A stretch of DNA of 64,000 nucleotides from CAVPPA01 sp963841325. Lineage in GTDB: Bacteria; Patescibacteriota; Saccharimonadia; Saccharimonadales; UBA4665. The stretch's first letter is position 1, and each line of letters starts with the position of its first letter. Where the stretch lies: contig CAWJBZ010000002.1 in the NCBI GenBank assembly GCA_963841325.1, positions 1 to 64,000 on the forward strand. The letters are read 5' to 3'. The translations under genes were made by a program, and so were the position numbers. Below are positions 17,200-24,622 of the stretch, piece after piece. A model generated the notes under the pieces. It was not told where the DNA came from. It was given only the letters and a program-made list of their open reading frames with translations, and searched no databases.

Positions 17200-17282
17200 A
17201 CCCGCATCTCCATTAACCATGGAATACCAGTCGCCGAAGCCATGTAAATGGCTGGTGCCCGGTTGCAGTTACCCGGTCAGGG

Positions 17283-17399
17283 TTAGCACGTTAGCGCGTC
17301 ACCACGTTCACCAATGTGAACATATATGATAACGCTACCTAACGTGTAGGCCTTGCACTGTCCGGGTTGGTCAGCTGTATTGGTGGTTGGTTGATCCAT
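17283..17399 (-). CDS. Micropeptide with two cysteines (38 aa, cassette D gene 4)
   Basis: ATG at 17399 preceded by AAGGAG with 8-9 nt spacing, two codons after the stop of the preceding gene. Sequence begins MDQPTTNTADQPGQCKAYTL and ends GDALTC. Moderately hydrophobic middle (GSVIIYVHIG). Too short for standard gene calling; supported by its ribosome site and tight packing in the operon. Confidence 0.55.
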   Translation of the reverse strand: MDQPTTNTADQPGQCKAYTLGSVIIYVHIGERGDALTC

Positions 17400-17400
17400 T

Positions 17401-17601
17401 TTAGACACTCCTTAAACCTTCTCGCTTGCGGAAGCGCAACCTTACAACCCAATAGCGAAGATAGACTCCTATCAAAGCGTAGGCAAAAAAGCTTACCACT
17501 ACCGCCCAGATGATGTCCGTCTTCCACCACAGGATAGCACCGATGGCGGCGGCAAACAGTGCTCCTATGAAATGGTCTTTTAGCTCCAGTTCATCGGGCA
17601 T
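17401..17601 (-). CDS. Small two-helix membrane protein (66 aa, cassette D gene 3)
   Basis: Two membrane helices (about residues 11-26 and 30-48) and a basic tail (RLRFRKREG), so the C-terminus is probably cytoplasmic. ATG start with TAGGAG upstream that overlaps the stop of gene 2, indicating translational coupling. No family recognised. Confidence 0.7.
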   Translation of the reverse strand: MPDELELKDHFIGALFAAAIGAILWWKTDIIWAVVVSFFAYALIGVYLRYWVVRLRFRKREGLRSV

Positions 17602-17609
17602 GTCTTCTC

Positions 17610-17771
17610 CTACAACCAGGTCGGGGCTTGGTAGTTGGTGGGGTGCATCATTGGTGCAATCGCACTACTGACATACGATGCCACGAAGTGGATTGTCAGA
17701 ACAACGATGACCGCCATCAAGATAGCCACACCCCAAGTGGTCAGTGTCTGGTGTTGCTCGGCCCAGGCCAT
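17610..17771 (-). CDS. Small single-pass membrane protein (53 aa, cassette D gene 2)
   Basis: Begins MAWAEQHQTLTTW, then a hydrophobic helix (GVAILMAVIVVLTIHFV) and a polar tail ending APTWL. ATG at 17771 with GGAGGAG about 6 nt upstream. Its TAG stop is embedded in the ribosome site of gene 3. Confidence 0.7.
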   Translation of the reverse strand: MAWAEQHQTLTTWGVAILMAVIVVLTIHFVASYVSSAIAPMMHPTNYQAPTWL

Positions 17772-17798
17772 TAAGTCTCCTCCGAATACGAGTATGGG

Positions 17799-17975
17799 CT
17801 AGCCAGATGGCTTTCTAGCGAATCTAAACCAAATGGCCAGCACAGCTACAAGGACGATAATCACTACGACTGTCGTCACTATCGGTAGCAGACCATGAGT
17901 GCGGGTCACGATGACCACGTAAAACATGGCGGCAATTCCGATACCAAAGGTTGCCACGAACTTGTCTGGGTTCAA
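17799..17975 (-). CDS. Small two-helix membrane protein (58 aa, cassette D gene 1)
   Basis: TTG start at 17975 with AGAGG 7 nt upstream, just after the 5' inverted-repeat arm. Hydrophobic helices at about residues 7-23 and 30-52 (IVTTVVVIIVLVAVLAIW), ending RFARKPSG. First gene of a four-gene micropeptide operon. Confidence 0.65.
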   Translation of the reverse strand: MNPDKFVATFGIGIAAMFYVVIVTRTHGLLPIVTTVVVIIVLVAVLAIWFRFARKPSG

Positions 17976-18138
17976 TTGTTAACCTCTATGATCGTCTGAT
18001 ACTTCACGCAATACCGCTAAAGCGGGCGTAATATGTATATATTAGCATAATCTACACAAATTTGCAATATTTATAGGGATAGTTTATTGTAAGAATTTTT
18101 ACAAATCAATTACTTAGAAAAAATACTAATTATCGAGT

Positions 18139-18193
18139 TATCGTTTTCGTCCTTTGGGACTCATCAGTACGAATCAACATTCATATAACGATA
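18139..18193 (-). ncRNA. Type III hammerhead ribozyme (cassette E)
   Basis: Minus strand: full core CTGATGA ... GAAA. Stem I TATGAAT/ATTCGTA (7 bp, one G-U, loop GTTG). Stem II GTCC/GGAC with loop CAAA. Stem III TATCGTT/AACGATA (7 bp perfect). Position 17 is A; predicted cleavage between 18186 and 18185, immediately after the 3' inverted-repeat arm of cassette E. Stem II and the core are nearly identical to the hammerhead at 13562-13617 while stems I and III differ, arguing for maintained function. Confidence 0.92.
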
Positions 18194-18213
18194 TATCGGA
18201 AGTGGAGGTGGGC

Positions 18214-18262
18214 GCGGGGGAGACCGCATTTAACGCTAGAGGCGTCATTTGCAGTCTCCCGC
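18214..18262 (-). terminator. Cassette E 3' hairpin
   Basis: GGGAGAC-C-GCA pairs with TGC-A-GTCTCCC, extended by GC/GC, with an inner ACGC/GCGT hairpin. Located between the last gene and the 3' inverted-repeat arm, 60 nt before the ribozyme. Confidence 0.8.
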
Positions 18263-18333
18263 ACCACTCACTTGACCACCCGTGGTCGAAAGCGTCGAGA
18301 TGTTCCTTCTGAAACACCTGACATTTGACCTGG

Positions 18334-18669
18334 TTAAGTGCGATTGTCGCCGGTTGGTCCGTGTAGCACGCGGTAGTTCGGATGATTCCGAAGTTCAGAC
18401 AGCAAGCGAGCGTCTCCGCCGGCCATTTGTTGTTCCAGTCTGGGTTCTTCCAGGACGTTAGCTATGCTTCGTTCAGCTACTTCACCGATGCAACGAAACT
18501 TGTTCACTTGCATGTCGCCAAGGTAACTGCAGTAGAAGCAGAAAGCCGTACCGGCAACGATCATGATCACCGCAACGGCATAGACGTTCTTTAGCACGAA
18601 GATGGCGAAGATAAGCGCCGCTGTCAGGATAGAGCCGATGGTCATATCCAGCAGGTTACGTTTGTTCAT
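18334..18669 (-). CDS. Small membrane protein (111 aa, cassette E gene 2)
   Basis: Start chosen at the ATG at 18669 (MNKRNLLDMTIGS), since the longer frame would overlap gene 1. Two membrane helices at about residues 10-25 and 27-48 with FCFYC, then a hydrophilic domain of about 60 residues (EPRLEQQMAGGDARLLSEL). No family recognised. It starts 10 nt after the stop of gene 1. Confidence 0.7.
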   Translation of the reverse strand: MNKRNLLDMTIGSILTAALIFAIFVLKNVYAVAVIMIVAGTAFCFYCSYLGDMQVNKFRCIGEVAERSIANVLEEPRLEQQMAGGDARLLSELRNHPNYRVLHGPTGDNRT

Positions 18670-18679
18670 GTCTGATCGC

Positions 18680-18841
18680 CTATTTGAACAGCTTCTGATG
18701 CTTTCCACTCCAGTTCTTCGATCGGCCGAACCACCAGATGACAGCTATTGCCACCAGCAGCATGATCGCCAGGAAGGGATTCACGCCACATGCAAAAATA
18801 ACAAACAGAGCGATGACAATCAACGCTATCAGTCCAATCAC
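18680..18841 (-). CDS. Small two-helix membrane protein (53 aa, cassette E gene 1)
   Basis: GTG at 18841, 9 nt after GGAGG; a GTG 6 nt further upstream is too close to the ribosome site. Sequence is almost entirely hydrophobic (IGLIALIVIALFVIFACGV, then AIMLLVAIAVIWWFG) with a basic tail (KHQKLFK). The ribosome site is inside the inverted-repeat arm. It overlaps a longer frame that appears to be a shadow. Confidence 0.65.
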   Translation of the reverse strand: MIGLIALIVIALFVIFACGVNPFLAIMLLVAIAVIWWFGRSKNWSGKHQKLFK

Positions 18842-19065
18842 TGCCACATTCCTCCATTTCCGATAAGAGCATCACGTCGTCTAATGCAACGCAACTGGAT
18901 CACACTAACAGAATTATCTGATAAATTCAATAATAAAATTACTTAACCACATAATAGACTATCCATTTATTATATTATTTACTAATTTTAATTAACTACT
19001 TTCTGCATTTAAAAAGTATCAAAGGTACACAATCCTGACGGCTTAACGCTGATTAGCAACTGTCC

Positions 19066-19097
19066 CAAAATAGTACCTTCCGATGTGTACTATTTTG
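19066..19097. repeat. 11-bp perfect inverted repeat in a 590-bp spacer
   Basis: CAAAATAGTAC (19066-19076) / GTACTATTTTG (19087-19097), 10-nt loop. The 18866-19430 spacer is otherwise very AT-rich and without genes. A 15-mer aacagatataaatga follows at 19107-19121 and also occurs at 8679-8693. Confidence 0.7.
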
Positions 19098-19320
19098 CGG
19101 TTACTCAACAGATATAAATGAGTTAAATAATTCACCTTCTATATATATTTATATATTTTTTGCTTAAGTTAAATTTCGGATAAGTTCGAGTGTTTATATT
19201 TTTTTTACAAAACTTAACACATATAAATTAATATAGAAAAACATTTAATAAACATTAGCATTATCTTAATTTGGTACTAATGTAAAACATATTGTATTAA
19301 TATTGACATTGCTGCAGTTT

Positions 19321-19430
19321 GTATTAGAGTAAAACCATAAGATAAAGACCGTGTGAGGGTGGACCAAAAATGGTAGCGCTCTAATGCTGTGGTCGATCTA
19401 CTATCAATAAGTACAAAGGAGGGCAAGTGT
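19321..19430 (+). promoter_or_regulatory. Structured 5' leader of the SipW operon
   Basis: The approximately 100-nt leader contains nested complementarity: GACC (19347-19350) with GGTC (19391-19394), then GAG/CTC and ACC/GGT within. It ends in AAAGGAGGG before the first start codon. It resembles a small regulatory RNA domain, but no known riboswitch consensus was recognised. Promoter candidate: TTGGTA about 19271 with TATTAA about 19295. Confidence 0.35.
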
Positions 19431-19979
19431 ATGAATAAAATAGCAATTAGCTTTGTAGCAATTGCTGTCATTTTGTCATTGTCTGTTGGTGCTACAGGTG
19501 CATATTTTACAAGTCAAGTTACCGCGACGGGCAATACATTTGCTTCCGGAACGATAGAACTAACAGTAAACAATAAAAGTAGTGGCGTATCTAGAGTCTA
19601 TATGGTAAGTGGCTTACACCCGGGATCATGGGATCTAGCTGGTCAAGCAATACTTAAAAATATAGGAACTCTAAATGGTCACGCTTGGGTCGAGATAAAA
19701 GATGTTGATGTGTCGGGTGGTGATCGCCATTCATTGGGCGATTTAGTTTGGGCGAGTTTTCAACTTAATCAATCTCCTTGGACGCGTTTCGGAACGTTCA
19801 TTTCGCTAAATAAAGCGCAGGGGGTTAAGACTGATCTGCTAAACATTAATGCCGGGCAGTCTTTACCGATTGTAGTTTACGCCGTATGGCCAACAACTAA
19901 TCCGGATTGGATTGATAATCAAGCTCAAGGTCAAACTTTAACATTCGACGTCGTTTTTCACCTAGACCAAATACATTAA
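19431..19979 (+). CDS. SipW-dependent camelysin/TasA-like protein 1
   Basis: 182 aa from the ATG at 19431, chosen for AAAGGAGGG just upstream. The SipW-type signal peptide is visible: hydrophobic IAISFVAIAVILSLSVG, then the hallmark ATGAYFTSQ and GNTFASGTIEL, as in TasA and camelysin (M73) proteins. The rest is a beta-rich secreted domain. TasA-like proteins form extracellular fibres or act as surface metalloproteins. First gene of the sipW operon. Confidence 0.85.
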   Translation: MNKIAISFVAIAVILSLSVGATGAYFTSQVTATGNTFASGTIELTVNNKSSGVSRVYMVSGLHPGSWDLAGQAILKNIGTLNGHAWVEIKDVDVSGGDRHSLGDLVWASFQLNQSPWTRFGTFISLNKAQGVKTDLLNINAGQSLPIVVYAVWPTTNPDWIDNQAQGQTLTFDVVFHLDQIH

Positions 19980-20034
19980 TGAAACTAGATCAATATTTAA
20001 GTCAACAAAATATCTAAGAAGGGATTATTAAGCA

Positions 20035-20592
20035 ATGAAGAAAATTGCATTAAGTTTAGCTACTATTGCAGCTGCTCTAACTTTTGCTGCTGCTGCAACG
20101 GGTGCATATTTTAGCAATGCAACATATGTTTTGGGGAATACATTTACCACCGGTACCGTAACAATTGGTAGCGTAAGCGGGGATAGTCTTAACGTGACTA
20201 ATCTTATACCAGGAGTCTGGACGGGTGCGTATCCGTTCAACGTTCCATACGTTGGATCGATTAACGCCGATCTGTATGCTGGCGTTACAGGCACTAGTAC
20301 TACTGGTAGCCCTGCGTATATTGCCGATAAATTAACGGTACAAATATATAGCTACACTACAGGAAGCGTTGTTTGGACAGGGCTAGCTAGTAACTTGTCT
20401 ACTAACTGGCTAGAAATTGCATCAAATGTTGCTCCAGGTGCTACTGAAAGCTATGGCATCAGTTTCTATCTTGACCCAAGCTTTACAACTCAAGGAGTAA
20501 ACAACACAGACACAGTCTTTCTTCTATACGCCGTTCAAACAGGTGGACCGGCTCCAGCCAGTATGCCCTATGGGTACAACGACTGGTATTAA
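20035..20592 (+). CDS. SipW-dependent camelysin/TasA-like protein 2
   Basis: 185 aa. Same signal layout: MKKIALSLATIAAALTFAAA, then ATGAYFSNA and GNTFTTGTV. Mature part is beta-rich, Thr/Ser/Gly/Tyr-rich and ends in PYGYNDWY. Likely a second fibre or surface subunit processed by the downstream signal peptidase. 55 bp after gene 1. Confidence 0.85.
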   Translation: MKKIALSLATIAAALTFAAAATGAYFSNATYVLGNTFTTGTVTIGSVSGDSLNVTNLIPGVWTGAYPFNVPYVGSINADLYAGVTGTSTTGSPAYIADKLTVQIYSYTTGSVVWTGLASNLSTNWLEIASNVAPGATESYGISFYLDPSFTTQGVNNTDTVFLLYAVQTGGPAPASMPYGYNDWY

Positions 20593-20607
20593 AATCTAAC
20601 TTCATTG

Positions 20608-20632
20608 GTTGCCTCACAAAATTTGGGGCAAC
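20608..20632 (+). terminator. Hairpin between TasA-like gene 2 and sipW
   Basis: GTTGCC/GGCAAC stem (13-nt loop) followed by AT-rich sequence. It may partly terminate transcription so that the signal peptidase is made in smaller amounts than its substrates, or protect the upstream message. Confidence 0.5.
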
Positions 20633-20669
20633 TAAATGAGGCTATATTTTTAGCTTCAAAATTATATTT

Positions 20670-21287
20670 ATGAAAAAAACTTGGAAAATATTTAAAGTAA
20701 TTGTTTGGGGTGCAATTATTGTTGCTGCTCTATTTATTATTGTTACTTCATTCAATTTTTTCGGATTTGAAATGTTTATCGTTAAATCCGGATCAATGGA
20801 ACCAAAAATTCAGACTGGTAGTGTGGTGGTAGATAAAAAAGAATTCAATTATAACATCGGCAATATTATTACCTTCAAAAACGGAGACAAGAATGATACC
20901 ACCACCCATCGTATTGTCTCGATTGGCTCACAAAGTGGCTCGACCTATTACATTGTTAAAGGTGATGCTAACAATGCCCCTGATCCCAATAAGGTCTTAA
21001 AAGTAAATGTAGTCGGCAAGGAACAATTTTCTATACCGTATCTCGGTTACATAATTAATTATGTACGAACACTGCCCGGATTAATCATTCTTATATTTAT
21101 TCCAGCCGTTATTATTATCAGCGAAGAGATCTCTAATATTAAGCTGGAAGTTGCCAAGTTATATACCGCCAAAAAGAAAGTGGTTAAGGAAGTCGAAAAG
21201 TTGGAAGAGGTAGTTGAGAAAGAAGAAAAAAAGATTACTAAACGAATAATTAAAAAAGCTCCAATGAAAGTTAGGGCAACTAAATGA
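20670..21287 (+). CDS. sipW: Signal peptidase I, SipW type
   Basis: 205 aa. N-terminal membrane helix (about 8-28), then the catalytic serine motif SGSMEP (Ser42) and THRIV (His80), the Ser/His arrangement of SipW and ER-type signal peptidases rather than Ser/Lys. A second membrane helix lies at about 136-152. The C-terminus is a charged Lys/Glu-rich helical tail (about 160-205), probably cytoplasmic and longer than usual. It is expected to process the three ATGAYF/TTGAYF proteins around it. Confidence 0.9.
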   Translation: MKKTWKIFKVIVWGAIIVAALFIIVTSFNFFGFEMFIVKSGSMEPKIQTGSVVVDKKEFNYNIGNIITFKNGDKNDTTTHRIVSIGSQSGSTYYIVKGDANNAPDPNKVLKVNVVGKEQFSIPYLGYIINYVRTLPGLIILIFIPAVIIISEEISNIKLEVAKLYTAKKKVVKEVEKLEEVVEKEEKKITKRIIKKAPMKVRATK

Positions 21288-21436
21288 TTAAGAAGCTTGT
21301 ATTAATTATCGTCATGTTTAGTGCAACTGCAGCACTGTATGCAAGTACGACAGGTGCATACTTTTCTACTAGTACAGAAATATCTGGCAATTCATTCTCG
21401 ACAGGAACTTGGGATACTACAAATACCGGTAATTAA
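21284..21436 (+). CDS. 50-aa mini TasA/camelysin-like peptide
   Basis: Overlaps the sipW stop by ATGA, so it is translationally coupled. It encodes a signal segment (KKLVLIIVMFSATAALYA) and the SipW hallmark TTGAYFSTS, followed by GNSFSTGTW, then stops after NTGN. The mature peptide would be about 20-25 residues, so it is either a truncated paralogue or a small secreted peptide. Confidence 0.75.
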   Translation: MIKKLVLIIVMFSATAALYASTTGAYFSTSTEISGNSFSTGTWDTTNTGN

Positions 21437-21615
21437 TAATTTAAATTTCTATATATCTATGACATTTTACTTAATTATCAAGATTTGCAAATAAACAGTA
21501 TTCCCTAAGTAACTTTGAGGATTAGTTTATCTTGATTTATTTGGCTGAGTATACAGATCTCGAAACTTTTCGCGCTTAGTAAAGTCTAATTCGTAGTATT
21601 TCATACTGTGCCGAT

Positions 21616-22914
21616 TTAGGCATCTCGTTCTACGTGTTCCCACTGGACGCTGCGAGTTCGTAGGCTAGCTGGTAAGGCACGTAATTGTCGAATACACTTA
21701 ATATAGGCGCAAAAATCTACAAACGTGATGATATAGAACAAAAACCAACTAAATGGAGTATACATAAGTAACTTAATTTTTTCTCGTAGTGGTAAATGGT
21801 CATCATTGCCCGAAACAACTATCCAGGAAACGTAAATCGCCAAAAATATAACACCCCACAACAATACCTGTGGTTGTCTTAAAAATACTAAGTTCACAAT
21901 AATGTAAAGCATTACAAGTGGTTCGACTGACAACATAATGTCGCCATAAACTGCATAAGGTAATTGAAAGTGGGTCAATAACTTGGAATGTTTACGATTT
22001 TTGCTGAAGAATAAATTGCGGTTTTTAAAAAAAGTTTGCATGCGGCCGTATTTCCAGCGATAGCGCTGTTTTATTAAATCTTTCATATTGGGTACGGCTT
22101 GCGTATAGGTATGTACATCGTACCCGTAATCAATTTTGTACTTGACGTTCCCCATAAGATTGATGATTTTCATGGATAGATCAATGTCTTCAGTTATGGT
22201 ATCGGTGTCGTAATATCCAACGCGCTTCAAGTATGATTTGCGGAAAGTAGAGCCAATACCTCCAATGATATACTCGATGTTCATAACTGACAGGGAACGC
22301 TTGAAGCGGTTAGCGACGAGGTATTCTATTTTCTGAGCAATAGTAATAAATGATAATTTACTGGCAATTTTCATGTTGCTCGCCAAAGCGACCAATCTTG
22401 GATTTTGCCTAAAATGCTGGATAGCTTTTTCGAGTCCATCAGGTGCCAGACGCGAATCAGCATCTAGACACATAACCAATGATCCATGAGTGTAGTTAAT
22501 AATGGCGTTATTGAGAGCATGTGATTTGCCAGCATTTTTTTGCCGTATTAACTTAAGGCGAGCAGTTGGATTGGCTCTAATAAATCGCCTCACAATAGCG
22601 CCGGTCTTGTCGACCGAGCCGTCATCAACAACGATAACTTCAAAGTGCGAATAGGTGTTCGCAAGCACTGATTCAACTGTAGTTCTAATAGACTTCGCTT
22701 CGTTATAGGCAGGGATCACAACACTAATCCAAGGTTGGCGTGGTTTTATTACGGTTACATGTTTCTGCTTTTGGAATGCTAAAATTTCTTGAATATCACT
22801 TGTAATCATAAACAATATAATGCGTAGCATATTCAAGAATCCCCAGCATAGTAAAAGTATTAGTAAAATAGTAGTCATAAATTTTAAAAGAGTGAAGACG
22901 TCATTGTCTTGCAC
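21616..22914 (-). CDS. Processive family 2 glycosyltransferase
   Basis: 432 aa, membrane-bound. N-terminal helix (about 9-33), GT2 catalytic domain with VVIPAYNEA, DDGS, DADS and the processive-synthase motif QRYRW, then about three C-terminal helices. Overall layout matches PgaC/IcaA and hyaluronan or cellulose synthase relatives, which polymerise and export a beta-linked polysaccharide. Probably makes an extracellular polymer, fitting the neighbouring matrix-protein operon; the sugar cannot be told from sequence alone. Confidence 0.85.
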   Translation of the reverse strand: MQDNDVFTLLKFMTTILLILLLCWGFLNMLRIILFMITSDIQEILAFQKQKHVTVIKPRQPWISVVIPAYNEAKSIRTTVESVLANTYSHFEVIVVDDGSVDKTGAIVRRFIRANPTARLKLIRQKNAGKSHALNNAIINYTHGSLVMCLDADSRLAPDGLEKAIQHFRQNPRLVALASNMKIASKLSFITIAQKIEYLVANRFKRSLSVMNIEYIIGGIGSTFRKSYLKRVGYYDTDTITEDIDLSMKIINLMGNVKYKIDYGYDVHTYTQAVPNMKDLIKQRYRWKYGRMQTFFKNRNLFFSKNRKHSKLLTHFQLPYAVYGDIMLSVEPLVMLYIIVNLVFLRQPQVLLWGVIFLAIYVSWIVVSGNDDHLPLREKIKLLMYTPFSWFLFYIITFVDFCAYIKCIRQLRALPASLRTRSVQWEHVERDA

Positions 22915-22935
22915 CGTCTTTTAATGAATTTCTTA

Positions 22936-23121
22936 TTATTTACGAGTAAGTAGTCGCTTAATTGTTGAACTAAATATCACCAGCAATACACCAATGACGG
23001 CTACAATAATTAATATTACTGCTAATTCTTTATAGCCACTGTGCGCCAATAGTGCACTACTACCTGATACCGTAGTGCTTGCACCAAGTATTTTACCGGT
23101 ATTATTGACTGAACCTGTCAT
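22936..23121 (-). CDS. Small membrane protein (61 aa)
   Basis: Start set at the ATG at 23121 with GGAG 8 nt upstream. Ser/Gly/Thr-rich exterior (GASTTVSGSSALLAHSGY), then a membrane helix (ELAVILIIVAVIGVLLVIF) and a basic end (KRLLTRK), like a sortase-type cell-wall anchor without the LPxTG box. It sits 22 bp upstream of the glycosyltransferase and may be its accessory subunit. Confidence 0.65.
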   Translation of the reverse strand: MTGSVNNTGKILGASTTVSGSSALLAHSGYKELAVILIIVAVIGVLLVIFSSTIKRLLTRK

Positions 23122-23349
23122 ACAAAACGCTCCAAACACATTAATATTTATTATATTACCACATTGTAACGCTATAGTAAAAATGATTTTATTAAATACT
23201 ACTTGAGGTTATGCTAATCTTTGAAATTACTTCTTAATATTGATATTAAATTGTTTTTAGTTAAGACTTGACACGGTTTAGTTACATAACCGCTTATCTC
23301 TCAAGATTTTAATTGCCTATATTTGGATAGTTTTAATACCAATCAATAT

Positions 23350-24423
23350 TTATAAAACTATCCAGCCCTTATTTCGTCTGGCCTGTGTATTAATTCGTTG
23401 GACATCTGCCATAACGTCTGTCCGACGGCTTTCTCGTTCCGGATCTGCTGGTACATCTGTAATCGTAGAAGTATCTCCACAAGCTCGTCTGGCAGCTTGA
23501 GCTTCAGCTGGCGTTTCGTATACCGGTTTTTCACCTCCTTGATTAATATAATCGCGGATTCTTTCTTCAAGTTTATAAATATCACGAATAACCGGCAATT
23601 CTGGTATCGGTTCGGCACGCATATAGAAGGACTGCGACTTTGCTGGGGGTGTAGTTTCTATCGGTTTAGCTTCTGAGAGATGGTTTATTCCGGTGGCAGC
23701 TGTTATAGCTATCTCGTCCGTAGCTACGTTTTGTTGTTGCATTACTGCTGCCACACTTTTTTTACCAGCAGCTCTAGCTAGCACAGAACGTCTGAAGTTC
23801 CATGGAACCGGTTTTGATTTTTCAGCCGTATAAGTTATTGTTAAACTTCCACTAATTGGCAGCAAATTAGTTGTCAAACCAATGGTTACGGCATGAACTA
23901 AACTTCTGGCTTGTAATTTTCTAACCAGACTTCGGCGTTGCTCTTGTACGGCGCTAAAGGATACACCAGCTATGTTTGCTGTATCGATTACTGTCAGACC
24001 AAGTGAAGCGTAATGCAGAACCACCGCTTCTGATTCTGTTAAATCAGCCCAACCGTTACCACCACGGATATTAGAGTGGTCACCGAGAATACCCATTTTA
24101 TTACCAATTAGTACGGCATCCATCGCACCTTGAGCACCGAGTTTTTTATAGGCACCGTTAAGTAGGGAACGAATAGATTTGACGGATACTCTGAAGTGCC
24201 AAGCAATCTGCTCTTTGGTGTAGCCATGCGACATCAGCTTATAGGCTTCCATCTCTCGTACGGTCAGCTGCTCTGAACTGTTTATTAGGTCGGATTCGGG
24301 TTTAGTTGGATCGGTAATCGGATTATCGATGACATCTTCAGAACTAACTGGATTATCAACAACTTCAAAATTATCCGGTGTTTCAGGTAAATAAATTGGA
24401 TGTTCTTCTCTCGATTCTTTCAT
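23350..24423 (-). CDS. Tandem-HTH LuxR/GerE-like regulator
   Basis: About 357 aa from the ATG at 24423 (9 codons shorter than the longest frame). Two LuxR-type HTH units: one around LTVREMEAYKLMSHGYTKEQ and VSVKSIRSLLNGAYKKLGA, the second around LTESEAVVLHYASLGLTV and VSFSAVQEQRRSLVRKL. No receiver or ligand domain is seen; the C-terminal 150 residues are Ala/Pro/Glu-rich and probably disordered. Same tandem design as the gene at 9251-10405 but with the HTH pair at the N-terminus. Confidence 0.75.
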   Translation of the reverse strand: MKESREEHPIYLPETPDNFEVVDNPVSSEDVIDNPITDPTKPESDLINSSEQLTVREMEAYKLMSHGYTKEQIAWHFRVSVKSIRSLLNGAYKKLGAQGAMDAVLIGNKMGILGDHSNIRGGNGWADLTESEAVVLHYASLGLTVIDTANIAGVSFSAVQEQRRSLVRKLQARSLVHAVTIGLTTNLLPISGSLTITYTAEKSKPVPWNFRRSVLARAAGKKSVAAVMQQQNVATDEIAITAATGINHLSEAKPIETTPPAKSQSFYMRAEPIPELPVIRDIYKLEERIRDYINQGGEKPVYETPAEAQAARRACGDTSTITDVPADPERESRRTDVMADVQRINTQARRNKGWIVL

Positions 24424-24622
24424 GATCACTAGTTTAACAAAAAGTAACAAATCGCCTATCGATTTGCTTACGATTAGTATTTAAATTATATCCTAGACAT
24501 AAGGTCATTATAGTTATATAATATATCAACTTTAGCTCTATTACAATTGACTAAAGGTAACTTAACAAGGTAGCAAGGTATTTACCTGATCAATTATCTC
24601 TGTTGTATAAATTAGTAAGTGT

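Larger units (their letters stand above)
17129..18002 (-). repeat. Cassette D: flanking 13-bp perfect inverted repeat
   Basis: GTATCAGACGATC at 17129-17141 faces GATCGTCTGATAC at 17990-18002. The core GTATCAGAC is identical to that of cassette B. The promoter has TTATGC-TAATAT (-10 at 18039-18044) and a hairpin CCGC-taaa-GCGG (18014-18025) near the RNA start. The cassette carries four very short genes on the minus strand, each with its own ribosome site. Confidence 0.85.
18194..18865 (-). repeat. Cassette E: flanking 15-bp inverted repeat including the Shine-Dalgarno
   Basis: TATCGGAAGTGGAGG at 18194-18208 faces CCTCCATTTCCGATA at 18851-18865 (14 of 15). In the minus-strand RNA the tail can pair with the leader, including the GGAGG ribosome site of the first gene. 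The repeat sequence differs from the other cassettes while the layout is the same. Confidence 0.85.

Noticed and set aside
17201..17282. A fifth small gene in cassette D
   Set aside because: Short ATG frames exist but none has a ribosome site, and the longest would run through the hairpin and inverted-repeat arm.
11555..18865. Cassettes as integron gene cassettes with attC sites
   Set aside because: No integrase, no shared R' and R'' boxes, several cassettes have promoters, and arms lie outside both gene and hairpin.
11555..18865. Cassettes as ordinary IS or MITE elements
   Set aside because: No transposase, no target-site duplications at the arms, and arm sequences differ between cassettes. 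Not excluded, but less likely than an RNA-pairing role.
18666..18875. 69-codon minus-strand frame in cassette E
   Set aside because: Cys/Trp/Asp-rich composition and poor start; the overlapping 53-codon frame is hydrophobic and has GGAGG at the right distance.
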